Source: CALAED01 sp937891035 (GTDB lineage: Bacteria > Actinomycetota > Actinomycetes > Streptosporangiales > Streptosporangiaceae). From it: a DNA stretch of 12,452 nt. Positions 1 through 6,422 of the stretch are shown piece after piece. The notes beneath the pieces were generated by a model. That model was given only the letters and a program-made list of their open reading frames with translations. It was not told the origin of the DNA and did not search any database. The number at the start of each line of letters is the position of its first letter. Position 1 is the first letter of the stretch. Location: positions 1 to 12,452 of the forward strand of contig DASQSZ010000127.1 of NCBI GenBank assembly GCA_035642125.1. Direction: 5' to 3'. The translations under genes were made by a program, and so were the position numbers.

Positions 1-2
1 TC

Positions 3-1730
3 GTGCTCGTCTGGATCGTGTTGACCGGCGCCGGCTTCCTCGTCTTCCCTGTCGTGTTCGCCGTGACGCTGACCGCCACCACCGTCGGGATCGTCGGCTA
101 CTACTACGCGCGCGCCTGCCGGGCGCTGGTCGCGGCGCGCGCGGACGGCCCGGCCCCGGTCGCCGCGCCGCCGATGGCCCCGCCGATCGGGTCGCGCGAT
201 GCCGCGCGCGACGCCCTGGGCGAGCCCGCCTACCGGCACTATCTGCTGAGCCAGGTGTGGCTCGACTGGTGGACGATCATCCGGACGACCGTGCCGCGGG
301 TGCGCCGGACGTCGGCGCGCGCGCTCACCGCCACCACGAAGGCCATGCTCGGCGGCGTGCGCGGGCTGTTCACCTTCCCGGTCTGGCTGGCCGTGTGCGG
401 CGGCATCGTGCTCGCCGCCGTGCCGGTCGGCGCGCTCGGCGCCGCCCTCGCCGTGCTGTACGTCCTCGTCGCCGCCGTCGGGCTGGCCGGCTGGCTGGCC
501 GGCGCGCTGGTGCTGGCCACCGTCGAACGGGTCTTCATGGCCTACGGCCGGATCTTGCAGACCTGCCCGCATCCGTTCTGTTACGAAAAGATCGCGCTGC
601 CCGCGTACGAGTGCCCCGCGTGCGGCGCGCGGCACCGGCGGCTGGCGCCGAACCGCTGGGGCGCGTTCCGGCACGTGTGCCGATGCGGCACCCGGCTGCC
701 GACGACGATCCCGCTCGGCCGGTTCCGGCTGACCGCGTACTGCCCGCACTGCGCCGGGCGGCTGCCCGATCGGATCGGGCGGGTCCGCGTCGAGCCGCTG
801 CCGTTCATCGGCGGGCCGGCGGCCGGGAAGACCACGTTCATGTTCCTGGCCATCCGGGCCGTGAGCCGCCGGGCGCACGCGGCGAACGGACGCGTCGCAT
901 TCGTCGAGCCGCGGCACGCCCAGGCCTATGCCGGGGCGCTCGGCGAGTTCCGGCGCGGTGGTCAGCTGGCCAAGACGGGGCCCGAGCTGCCGCTGGCCAC
1001 CATGGTGGACGTCGACCTGCCCGGGCCCGGCCGCCACATCCACCGGATCTTGTACCTGTTCGACCCGGCGGGCGAGCACTTCACCGGCGCGACGGCGGTG
1101 GAGTCGCTGCGCTATCTCGACCACGGCGAAGCGCTGCTGTTCGTGGTCGACCCGTTCGCGCTGCCCGAGATGCGGCGGGCACTGAGCGAGGAGGAGAGCG
1201 AGCGGGTGGCCAAGTCCGCCGCCACCTCCGACGAGGATCCATCCGACACCCTGCAACGGGTGCTCAACGAGCTGCGGTCGCGACCCGACCAAGGCCGCCA
1301 GAAACGGATCGCCGTGGTGGTCACCAAGGCCGACCTGCTCGGCCAGACCGCGAGCGGCGCGGGTGGCGTACCTGACGTCCGCGCCTGGCTCGGCGGGCTC
1401 GGCATGGGCAACACGATCCGTACGCTCGACCAGGTGGCCGGGCAGGTCAGGTACTTCGCCTCGGGCCTGGACACCGACCCGGCCGCCGTGGCCGAGCTGC
1501 TGGGCTGGGTCACCGGGATCGCCCTCAACGGGCACACGCCGCGGCACGCGGTCGAGCCCGAGGTGCCGGCCGCGGCGCTGCGCGATCCATGGACGCCGCG
1601 CGGCCGCCCGGCCGAGCTGGTGCCGGCGAGCTATCAGGCCGGCCGCTGGGCGATCCTCGCCGGTCTTTCGCTGCTCAACGTCGCCGTCATCGCTCTATCG
1701 ATCTGGTGGATACTACGCGTCCTGCCGTGA
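3..1730 (+). CDS. Membrane-anchored zinc-ribbon P-loop GTPase-like protein (double-GTPase-2-like), probably 5'-truncated
   Basis: The reading frame is open to the left edge; GTG at base 3 is only the first visible start and falls inside a hydrophobic stretch, so the N-terminus is probably incomplete. Visible layout (575 residues): a membrane segment at about 1-32, two more at about 121-173, then a cysteine-rich region at about 188-255 with CPHPFC, CPAC, CRCG and CPHC, which looks like paired zinc ribbons. A P-loop GGPAAGKTTF follows, with its lysine at residue 276. D354 in LYLFDPAGE is a likely switch or Walker B aspartate, and TKAD at 441-444 resembles the guanine-specificity motif NKxD. A last membrane segment lies at about 549-572. 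This layout resembles the 'double-GTPase 2' proteins found in actinobacterial GTP-dependent conflict-type systems; that family assignment is from memory. A signalling or defence role is inference, because the expected partners would lie left of the window. It ends two bases before the convergent vapC. Confidence 0.7.
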   Translation: MLVWIVLTGAGFLVFPVVFAVTLTATTVGIVGYYYARACRALVAARADGPAPVAAPPMAPPIGSRDAARDALGEPAYRHYLLSQVWLDWWTIIRTTVPRVRRTSARALTATTKAMLGGVRGLFTFPVWLAVCGGIVLAAVPVGALGAALAVLYVLVAAVGLAGWLAGALVLATVERVFMAYGRILQTCPHPFCYEKIALPAYECPACGARHRRLAPNRWGAFRHVCRCGTRLPTTIPLGRFRLTAYCPHCAGRLPDRIGRVRVEPLPFIGGPAAGKTTFMFLAIRAVSRRAHAANGRVAFVEPRHAQAYAGALGEFRRGGQLAKTGPELPLATMVDVDLPGPGRHIHRILYLFDPAGEHFTGATAVESLRYLDHGEALLFVVDPFALPEMRRALSEEESERVAKSAATSDEDPSDTLQRVLNELRSRPDQGRQKRIAVVVTKADLLGQTASGAGGVPDVRAWLGGLGMGNTIRTLDQVAGQVRYFASGLDTDPAAVAELLGWVTGIALNGHTPRHAVEPEVPAAALRDPWTPRGRPAELVPASYQAGRWAILAGLSLLNVAVIALSIWWILRVLP

Positions 1731-1732
1731 AT

Positions 1733-2104
1733 TCAGGCATGGAGGATCGGCACTTCGTACTTCTGGATCGCCGGATCACGGGTGACCAACGTCAAACCTT
1801 CAGAGCGCGCTTGAGCGATGAGGACACGGTCGAAGGGATCACGGTGAATCGCGGGGAGTCGCGTGGCGGCGAGCGTGTGCGCGGCGGTGATCGGAAGTTC
1901 GCGCAACTCACATTCCAGGATTGTCTCCGGGAGGTCCGCCGGGCCGAGCTTGCCGGCGGCTTGTTTGATGGCTACTTCCCAAATGGTCGCGGTGCTCACG
2001 AAGACATCGACCTCAGTGTCGATCATGTCTTTGATCTCGCCGGATAGGGTCTCGTGGTCGGAGAGCCACCAGAGAACGACATGGGTGTCCAATAGCAGGC
2101 GCAT
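1733..2104 (-). CDS. vapC: PIN-domain ribonuclease toxin (VapC family)
   Basis: A 123-residue protein, the usual size for a PIN toxin. It starts MRLLLDTHVVLWWL, the standard PIN opening. The acidic residues expected for the metal site are present: D6, E43 (in TIWEVAIK), D89/D92 (in HRDPFDRVLIAQA) and D110 (in LVTRD). VapC toxins are Mg-dependent ribonucleases that cut tRNA or rRNA and are neutralised by the antitoxin made from the gene just upstream. The frame is open to 2158, but the ATG at 2104 is chosen because it places the PIN fold at the N-terminus and lies two bases after the antitoxin stop codon, as expected for translational coupling. The RNA target cannot be read from the sequence. 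GC content here is clearly lower than in the flanking genes, which suggests the pair was acquired horizontally. The gene ends two bases from the stop of the convergent GTPase-like gene, with no room for a terminator. Confidence 0.88.
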   Translation of the reverse strand: MRLLLDTHVVLWWLSDHETLSGEIKDMIDTEVDVFVSTATIWEVAIKQAAGKLGPADLPETILECELRELPITAAHTLAATRLPAIHRDPFDRVLIAQARSEGLTLVTRDPAIQKYEVPILHA

Positions 2105-2106
2105 GG

Positions 2107-2358
2107 TCAGAGCCCGAAGTCTTCGGCGATGCTCTCGTTGGTCTCCGGAGAATCCCAATCGTCGGCCATGAACAGGGTGTCGCGGAGAGATCCGCGGCTG
2201 TGGCGTTGGGTGGAGGTCTTGAGGGGGACGACTTTCGCGATGGGTTTACCCGCGCGGGAGATGACGACCTCCTCACCATGCTCGACTTTCTCCAGAATTC
2301 TCGAGAGCTGCGTCTTCGCTTGGTGGATGTTGTATTGCTCTGCCGCGCCGCCGACCAT
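2107..2358 (-). CDS. Phd/YefM-type antitoxin paired with VapC
   Basis: An 83-residue protein with the Phd/YefM DNA-binding fold signature near the N-terminus: YNIHQAKTQLSRILEKVEHG followed by EEVVISRAGKPIAKVVPL. The remaining C-terminal part is acidic (DDWDSPETNESIAEDFGL) and is likely the toxin-binding tail. The family binds the cognate toxin and represses its own operon. ATG at 2358 is preferred over GTG at 2364 because GGGGAG ends five bases before the ATG and overlaps the GTG. The toxin gene follows after two bases, the normal antitoxin-first order. An inverted repeat lies 24-37 bases upstream of the start and is a good candidate autoregulatory operator. The gene could be labelled vapB by context, but the fold is Phd/YefM-like, so no symbol is given. 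Confidence 0.85.
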   Translation of the reverse strand: MVGGAAEQYNIHQAKTQLSRILEKVEHGEEVVISRAGKPIAKVVPLKTSTQRHSRGSLRDTLFMADDWDSPETNESIAEDFGL

Positions 2359-2363
2359 GTTCA

Positions 2364-2369
2364 CTCCCC
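2364..2369 (-). promoter_or_regulatory. Ribosome binding site that decides the antitoxin start
   Basis: On the minus strand GGGGAG sits five bases before ATG 2358. It overlaps the competing GTG at 2364, which is therefore unlikely to be used. Confidence 0.6.
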
Positions 2370-2381
2370 CCGGGTCTACTT

Positions 2382-2400
2382 GACTAGGCTTAGTCTAGTC
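2382..2400. promoter_or_regulatory. Inverted repeat, candidate operator of the toxin-antitoxin operon
   Basis: GACTA (2382-2386) and TAGTC (2391-2395) are perfect inverted arms around a 4-base spacer, and a second direct copy of TAGTC follows at 2396-2400. The element lies just upstream of the antitoxin start, where Phd/YefM antitoxins usually bind to repress their own operon. No convincing -35/-10 pair could be assigned. Operator function is inferred from position and symmetry. Confidence 0.5.
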
Positions 2401-2403
2401 TAG

Positions 2404-2553
2404 ATGCCCATATCGACGGCCGTGGTTCATACCTTGGGGTCGCCGCGTCAGGAGCCTGGGCGACACGTCGCGGACGCGATTGACGTGCTGCAGCGGGGGG
2501 CGGGTTTCACCTCCGAGTTGCGGGCCGTGGCCGACTCGTCGCCGCGCGGATGA
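2404..2553 (+). CDS. Possible small ORF or gene remnant (49 residues)
   Basis: An ATG directly preceded by an in-frame TAG opens a 49-codon frame whose third positions are about 80% G/C, consistent with coding bias in this genome. It has no ribosome binding site and lies immediately next to the TAGTC repeats, so it would have to be leaderless if translated. The product, with a middle part reading HVADAIDVLQRGAGF, matches no family I recognise. It may be a leaderless small gene, the remnant of a larger gene lost when the toxin-antitoxin pair arrived, or a chance frame. It ends six bases before the convergent lipoprotein gene. Confidence 0.25.
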   Translation: MPISTAVVHTLGSPRQEPGRHVADAIDVLQRGAGFTSELRAVADSSPRG

Positions 2554-2559
2554 GGCGGG

Positions 2560-3615
2560 TCAGCGGCCGCGGAGGGTGACCGGGGACCAGCGGCTGGCGA
2601 TGACTTGGATCTTGCCCTGGCCCTGCGGCGGTATGTAGGTGACGAGTTCTTGTCGCTCGCTACCTTGGAACCAGGAACGGATGTCGGATCGGCCGACGAA
2701 AGGCTTGTGCAGGTCGCCCCAGGCGGTGTCCTCCCAGGTGAGGTCGGTGGCCTTGCCCGGGTTGAGGCCCGCCGTCTTGAAGTCGACCGCGTACCAGACC
2801 AACGCGCCGCCGGATGTGGTCCGCACGGCGTAGACCGGGTGCGATGAGGCCACCGGCGTGTAGTAGCCCTTCCAACCCAGCTTGGTGAAGACCTCGCGGC
2901 TGGCCAGTAGCGACTTGTAGCGGCGGGTCACCTCGGTGTTCAGCTGGAACATCGGGGTCCATGGGCTGCGCTTGCCCTTGGACAACATGTCCGCGTGGGC
3001 GGCGGGCAGCCGACCCGGCGACAGCACGAGCGAAGTGTCGTCCAGCGGAACCACATCGGCGACGTCGGGCACGTCGATGCCCTTGGCGAGCGGGCCGGTC
3101 ACGCGGTTGCCCGCGGGGCTGTAGGCCGCCAGCCATGGTCCGCCCTGGCCGGCCTGGACGAACACCATGAGATCGCGGGTCTTCTTGCCGGTCCCGGTCT
3201 CGGTGGGGGCGATGAAAAACCAGCGCGGATGGCCGCTGAATTTCGGAGTCGCCCCCACCGCAGAAGTGAACTTGTAGGTATAGGCGCTCAGCTTGTTGCT
3301 CTTGAAGATCTTGTACTGGGCCTTGCGCAGCTCGAGCGCCGAGCCGGTCTCCACACGCGCCGCGAAGGTGGGGCTGAGCCGCCGTTGCGCCAGGTTCATG
3401 GTCAGCATGTACCGGACGAGCACCCGCTTCGCCTCGGCCTCGGTGAGGGCGGGCGTGGGCGGAGGGGCCGGTGGCTTGGCGGGTGGCGCCGGCTCCGCCG
3501 TACGGGCCAAGACACCACAACCCGCGGTCGTCAGCACGAGGGACACGAGCCCACAGACGGCGACTGGCACAACAGGTAGCCGAGATACGACTCTATGTGA
3601 AGATCGTTGGTGCAC
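2560..3615 (-). CDS. Lipoprotein of unknown function
   Basis: A 351-residue protein from GTG 3615. The N-terminus has a short basic stretch (HQRSSHRVVSR), a hydrophobic core and a lipobox LTTAGC ending in C33, so it is predicted to be exported and lipid-anchored to the outer face of the membrane. A proline/alanine-rich linker (about residues 40-56) follows, then a folded domain of roughly 290 residues. The frame is open to ATG 3654, which would add 13 residues including several arginines; neither start has a clear ribosome binding site, and GTG 3615 gives the more typical signal peptide. The mature domain, with motifs such as YTYKFTSAVGA and WYAVDFKTAGLNPG, resembles hypothetical lipoproteins common in Streptomyces-like actinobacteria; no enzymatic motif is visible. 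It is divergent from the PASTA gene, which suggests a shared envelope-related role, but this is weak evidence. Confidence 0.8.
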   Translation of the reverse strand: MHQRSSHRVVSRLPVVPVAVCGLVSLVLTTAGCGVLARTAEPAPPAKPPAPPPTPALTEAEAKRVLVRYMLTMNLAQRRLSPTFAARVETGSALELRKAQYKIFKSNKLSAYTYKFTSAVGATPKFSGHPRWFFIAPTETGTGKKTRDLMVFVQAGQGGPWLAAYSPAGNRVTGPLAKGIDVPDVADVVPLDDTSLVLSPGRLPAAHADMLSKGKRSPWTPMFQLNTEVTRRYKSLLASREVFTKLGWKGYYTPVASSHPVYAVRTTSGGALVWYAVDFKTAGLNPGKATDLTWEDTAWGDLHKPFVGRSDIRSWFQGSERQELVTYIPPQGQGKIQVIASRWSPVTLRGR

Positions 3616-3658
3616 GTCCGGATTGTGCCATCTGCCCTGGCCACGGCGTCGCATCTAA

Positions 3659-3675
3659 CGCGAATCTCATTCGCG
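3659..3675. promoter_or_regulatory. Inverted repeat in the divergent intergenic region
   Basis: CGCGAA (3659-3664) and TTCGCG (3670-3675) are perfect 6-base arms around TCTCA. The element lies between the divergent lipoprotein and PASTA genes, close to the possible upstream start of the lipoprotein gene, so it could be an operator affecting both. No promoter hexamers could be assigned with confidence. Confidence 0.4.
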
Positions 3676-3774
3676 ACTTTCCCGGACACGCGAACTCGGA
3701 GCGCGTCGGGAACATCTCAGCGATAGGGGGCAAACGTGCGGCTGCACGGCCCGCGGCGGGAAGAGGCGGTGACC

Positions 3775-4425
3775 ATGCCCGAGACCACGCGCGACGAGAC
3801 CACGCGCGCAGCGAGTACGCCCCGGCACGACGCCCAGGACATGTCGGGCCGGACGATCCTGGTGCTGGGGGGCATCATGACCGTCGGCGTCGCCGCCGTA
3901 CTGGGGATGACGACGGTGGTACGCGGTGCGGGCGACGCTTCGTCCGAGGCGCCGGCCAGGCCGGCGGCGGTCCCCCAGGAGAACGGCGGCGCCCTCGAGA
4001 CGACGACTCGGCCGGTACGGCGAGGCGCGATCACCCCGCACGTCGCGGTGCCGCCGACGCGGGGGCTCGACCAACGCACGGCCCGGGTGCGGCTGCGCGC
4101 CACCGGGCTCGTGGTGGCCCGGGTGCTGCGCATACCGGCCACGCCGCCGGCGGGCACGGTGGTACGGAGCGATCCGGCCGCGGGCACCGGCGTGCCGGTC
4201 GGCGGCCGGGTCACGTTGTACACCTCGACAGGGGTGCCGGCGACGAGTCAGGTCACCGTGCCGTACCTGGGCGGGCTCGACGCGGCGCAGGCCAGGCTCG
4301 CCGCGGCCAGGCTGGGACTGCGCGTGGTGGCCGGCGGCGGCGCCGGCACCGTACGGGAGCAGACGCCGGCGCCGGGCTCGCTGACGCCGCGTGGCGCCGA
4401 GATCGCGGTCACGCTCCACACATGA
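3775..4425 (+). CDS. Single-pass membrane protein with two PASTA domains and no kinase domain
   Basis: A 216-residue protein: a short polar N-terminal cytoplasmic segment, one membrane helix at about 27-49 (ILVLGGIMTVGVAAVLGM), a low-complexity linker, and two PASTA repeats at about 89-151 and 160-216. Each repeat has the typical pattern of a conserved-proline start, a helix with alternating alanine/arginine, then a P-x-x-G turn (PAAGTGVPVGGRVTL; PAPGSLTPRGAEIAV). PASTA domains bind muropeptides or uncrosslinked peptidoglycan and are usually attached to Ser/Thr kinases or penicillin-binding proteins. Here no enzymatic domain is present, so the protein may be a peptidoglycan sensor or adaptor. 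ATG 3775 has GAGG eight bases upstream. GTG 3736, with AGGGGG five bases upstream, would add 13 residues and cannot be excluded. Confidence 0.8.
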   Translation: MPETTRDETTRAASTPRHDAQDMSGRTILVLGGIMTVGVAAVLGMTTVVRGAGDASSEAPARPAAVPQENGGALETTTRPVRRGAITPHVAVPPTRGLDQRTARVRLRATGLVVARVLRIPATPPAGTVVRSDPAAGTGVPVGGRVTLYTSTGVPATSQVTVPYLGGLDAAQARLAAARLGLRVVAGGGAGTVREQTPAPGSLTPRGAEIAVTLHT

Positions 4426-4494
4426 CGACACCAAGGTGATTACCGCTACTATGACAGCTTCGCAAATCGAGTCTGACTGAGGTACCAGCCGTCC

Positions 4495-5421
4495 ATGTCA
4501 GCGTCCGTTTCGGAACTGCGCCTGTCCGGTGAGGTGCGCGATGCCCTGGCCGGCCGCGCGCCCGTGGTGGCGCTCGAGTCGACGATCATCTCGCATGGCC
4601 TGCCCCGGCCGCGGAACCTGGCGGTGGCCGAGGAACTCGAGCGCCTCGTCCGCGCCGGCGGGGCGGTGCCGGCGACCATCGCGGTCATCGACGGTGTCGC
4701 CCGCGTCGGGCTCGACGCGGCCGCGCTCGAACGTGTCGCCACCGACGAAGGCATGCGCAAGCTGGGCTACCGCGATCTGCCGGCGGCGCTCGGCACTGGG
4801 GCGGGCGGCGGCACCACCGTGTCGGCCACGGCCTTCCTCGCGGCCCGGGCCGGTATCCGGGTCTTCGCGACCGGCGGTCTCGGGGGCGTACACCGAGACT
4901 GGACCAGCAGCTGGGACGAGTCCGCCGACCTCGACCTGCTCAGCCGGACCCGGATCACCGTGGTCTGTTCCGGGGTCAAGTCCATCCTCGACGTCCCCGC
5001 CACGCTGCAGCGCTTGGAAACCCTCAACGTGACCGTCGCCGGCTACCGGACCACCACCTTCCCCGGCTTCTACCTGCACAGCTCGGGCGAGCCCGTCGAC
5101 TGGGCCGTACACTCGCCGCGACAGGTCGCCGCGATCATGCGCGGCCAGGACGCCCTCGGCGGGCCGGAGAGCGCGCTCGTCGTCGCCAATCCCGTCCCCG
5201 AGGACGAGCAGCTCGACCCGGCCATGCACGATCGGGTGCTCGCGGCCGCCCTCGTCGCCGCCGAAAGCGCCCAGGTCACCGGCCAGGCCAGCACACCCTT
5301 CCTGCTGGACTATCTCGTCCGGCATACCGGCGGCGCCGCCCTCGAAGCCAACCTGGCCGCGGTGCGCGGCAACGTCCGGCTGGCGGCCGAGATCGCGGCC
5401 TGCTGGGCGGCCGCCTCGTGA
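4495..5421 (+). CDS. psuG: Pseudouridine-5'-phosphate glycosidase
   Basis: A 308-residue protein of the PsuG/YeiN (indigoidine synthase A-like) family, the usual full length. It splits pseudouridine 5'-phosphate reversibly into uracil and ribose 5-phosphate. Key residues align with those known for the E. coli enzyme: E28 in ALESTIISHG, K89 in RKLGYRDLP, D145 in DESADLDLL (metal ligand) and K162 in CSGVKSILDV (Schiff-base lysine). The GGLGGVHR motif (127-134) is intact. The ATG at 4495 is preceded by GAGG at 4479-4482, a rather long 12-base spacing. A TACTAT hexamer at 4447-4452 could be a -10 box, but no good -35 is seen. The next gene, a PfkB-family kinase, overlaps its stop by four bases, which supports assignment to pseudouridine breakdown rather than to indigoidine synthesis. 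Confidence 0.93.
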   Translation: MSASVSELRLSGEVRDALAGRAPVVALESTIISHGLPRPRNLAVAEELERLVRAGGAVPATIAVIDGVARVGLDAAALERVATDEGMRKLGYRDLPAALGTGAGGGTTVSATAFLAARAGIRVFATGGLGGVHRDWTSSWDESADLDLLSRTRITVVCSGVKSILDVPATLQRLETLNVTVAGYRTTTFPGFYLHSSGEPVDWAVHSPRQVAAIMRGQDALGGPESALVVANPVPEDEQLDPAMHDRVLAAALVAAESAQVTGQASTPFLLDYLVRHTGGAALEANLAAVRGNVRLAAEIAACWAAAS

Positions 5422-6353
5422 GCAGCGGGACACTACTTGTGGTCGGTGACGTCGTCACCGACGTGCTGGCGCTGCATCAACGGCCCATCGCGGTGGGCAC
5501 CGACACCGCCGCCGACATCGTGGTCCGGCCCGGCGGGTCGGCCGCGAACACCGCCGCCTGGGCGGCCGCCTTCGGTACGGACGTACGGCTGCTAGCCCGA
5601 GTGGGGATGGACACCGGCGAGTGGCATCGCCGGCAGCTGGTCGCCGCCGGGGTCCGCCCGCATCTCAGCTTCGACGCCGAGCGTCCGACGGCGGTGATCG
5701 TCGTCATGGTCGACGCGGCGGGTGAGCGGACGATGCTCACCCATCGCGGCGCGGGCGGCCATCTGGGCCCCGACGATTGGCACGACGAGCTGCTCGACGG
5801 CGCCGCCCAGCTGCACATCTCCGGATACGCGTTGTTCAACCCCGGCGGCCAGAGGCTGGTGCGGCGGGCGTTGACCCGGGCGCGGCGGCACGGCGTCGGC
5901 GTCAGCGTGGATCCCGCGTCCACCGGTTTCCTCATCGACTTCGGCGTCGAGCGCTTCATCGAGGCCACCGCCGGGTGCGTCATCCTGCCCAACCGCGCCG
6001 AGGCGACCTTACTGACCGGCGCCGCCGACGCCGAGACCGCGGCCACCGAGCTCAGCCGCAGCTACGAGCTTGCGGTGGTCAAGCTCGGCGGAGCGGGTGC
6101 GCTCGCCGCCCGGGCCGGCCGGGTGTCCGTACGCGCCGGGGGGAACCCGGCCAGGGCGATCGACTCGACGGGCGCCGGCGACGCCTTCGCCGGCGGCTTC
6201 CTGGCCGCCCGCCTGGCCGGCGCCGACGACCACATGGCGGTCATGGCCGGGTGCCAGGCGGGCGCGACGGCCGTCTCCCAGGTGGGAGCCCGGCCCTTGG
6301 GGCCGATGCGAGCATCCGGTACCAGCGGGTGGATGGCGGATTCGCTTTCATGA
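5418..6353 (+). CDS. psuK: PfkB-family carbohydrate kinase, probable pseudouridine kinase
   Basis: A 311-residue PfkB/ribokinase-fold kinase of normal length. The N-terminal signature GGSAANTAAW is at 39-48. The C-terminal signature DSTGAGDAFAGGFL contains the catalytic base D255 and the anion hole GAGD. The family phosphorylates sugars and nucleosides with ATP. The substrate is inferred from context: the GTG start overlaps the psuG stop by four bases (GTGA), so the two are translationally coupled, and the kinase would supply pseudouridine 5'-phosphate for PsuG. Without this neighbour it could only be called a ribokinase-like sugar kinase; ribokinase or adenosine kinase activity is not excluded. 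The C-terminus extends slightly past the conserved core. The gene is convergent with the dioxygenase gene across a 69-base gap. Confidence 0.87.
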   Translation: MSSGTLLVVGDVVTDVLALHQRPIAVGTDTAADIVVRPGGSAANTAAWAAAFGTDVRLLARVGMDTGEWHRRQLVAAGVRPHLSFDAERPTAVIVVMVDAAGERTMLTHRGAGGHLGPDDWHDELLDGAAQLHISGYALFNPGGQRLVRRALTRARRHGVGVSVDPASTGFLIDFGVERFIEATAGCVILPNRAEATLLTGAADAETAATELSRSYELAVVKLGGAGALAARAGRVSVRAGGNPARAIDSTGAGDAFAGGFLAARLAGADDHMAVMAGCQAGATAVSQVGARPLGPMRASGTSGWMADSLS

Positions 6354-6386
6354 TGGATCTGGTCGGCGGCGGCCATCCGGCGCCCC

Positions 6387-6401
6387 CCGGGCGCAGCCCG
6401 G
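6387..6401. terminator. GC-rich hairpin between convergent genes, candidate terminator
   Basis: CCGGGC (6387-6392) and GCCCGG (6396-6401) form a perfect 6-bp stem with a GCA loop in the 69-base gap between psuK and the dioxygenase. Further C- and G-runs around it could extend the structure. There is no T-tract, as is common in high-GC actinobacteria. It could serve both directions. Confidence 0.45.
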
Positions 6402-6422
6402 CGACCCCCGGCGCGACACGGA

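Noticed and set aside
2380..2406. TTGACT followed by TAGATG as a plus-strand promoter
   Set aside because: Spacing is only 15 bases, the elements fall inside the inverted repeat, and the only downstream frame is the doubtful small ORF.
3471..4439. A 322-codon plus-strand frame over the lipoprotein start and PASTA gene
   Set aside because: Arginine/glycine-rich shadow product; the PASTA frame has clear repeated domains and a membrane helix.
4498..5433. A 311-codon minus-strand frame
   Set aside because: It mirrors psuG, whose catalytic residues are all in place on the plus strand.
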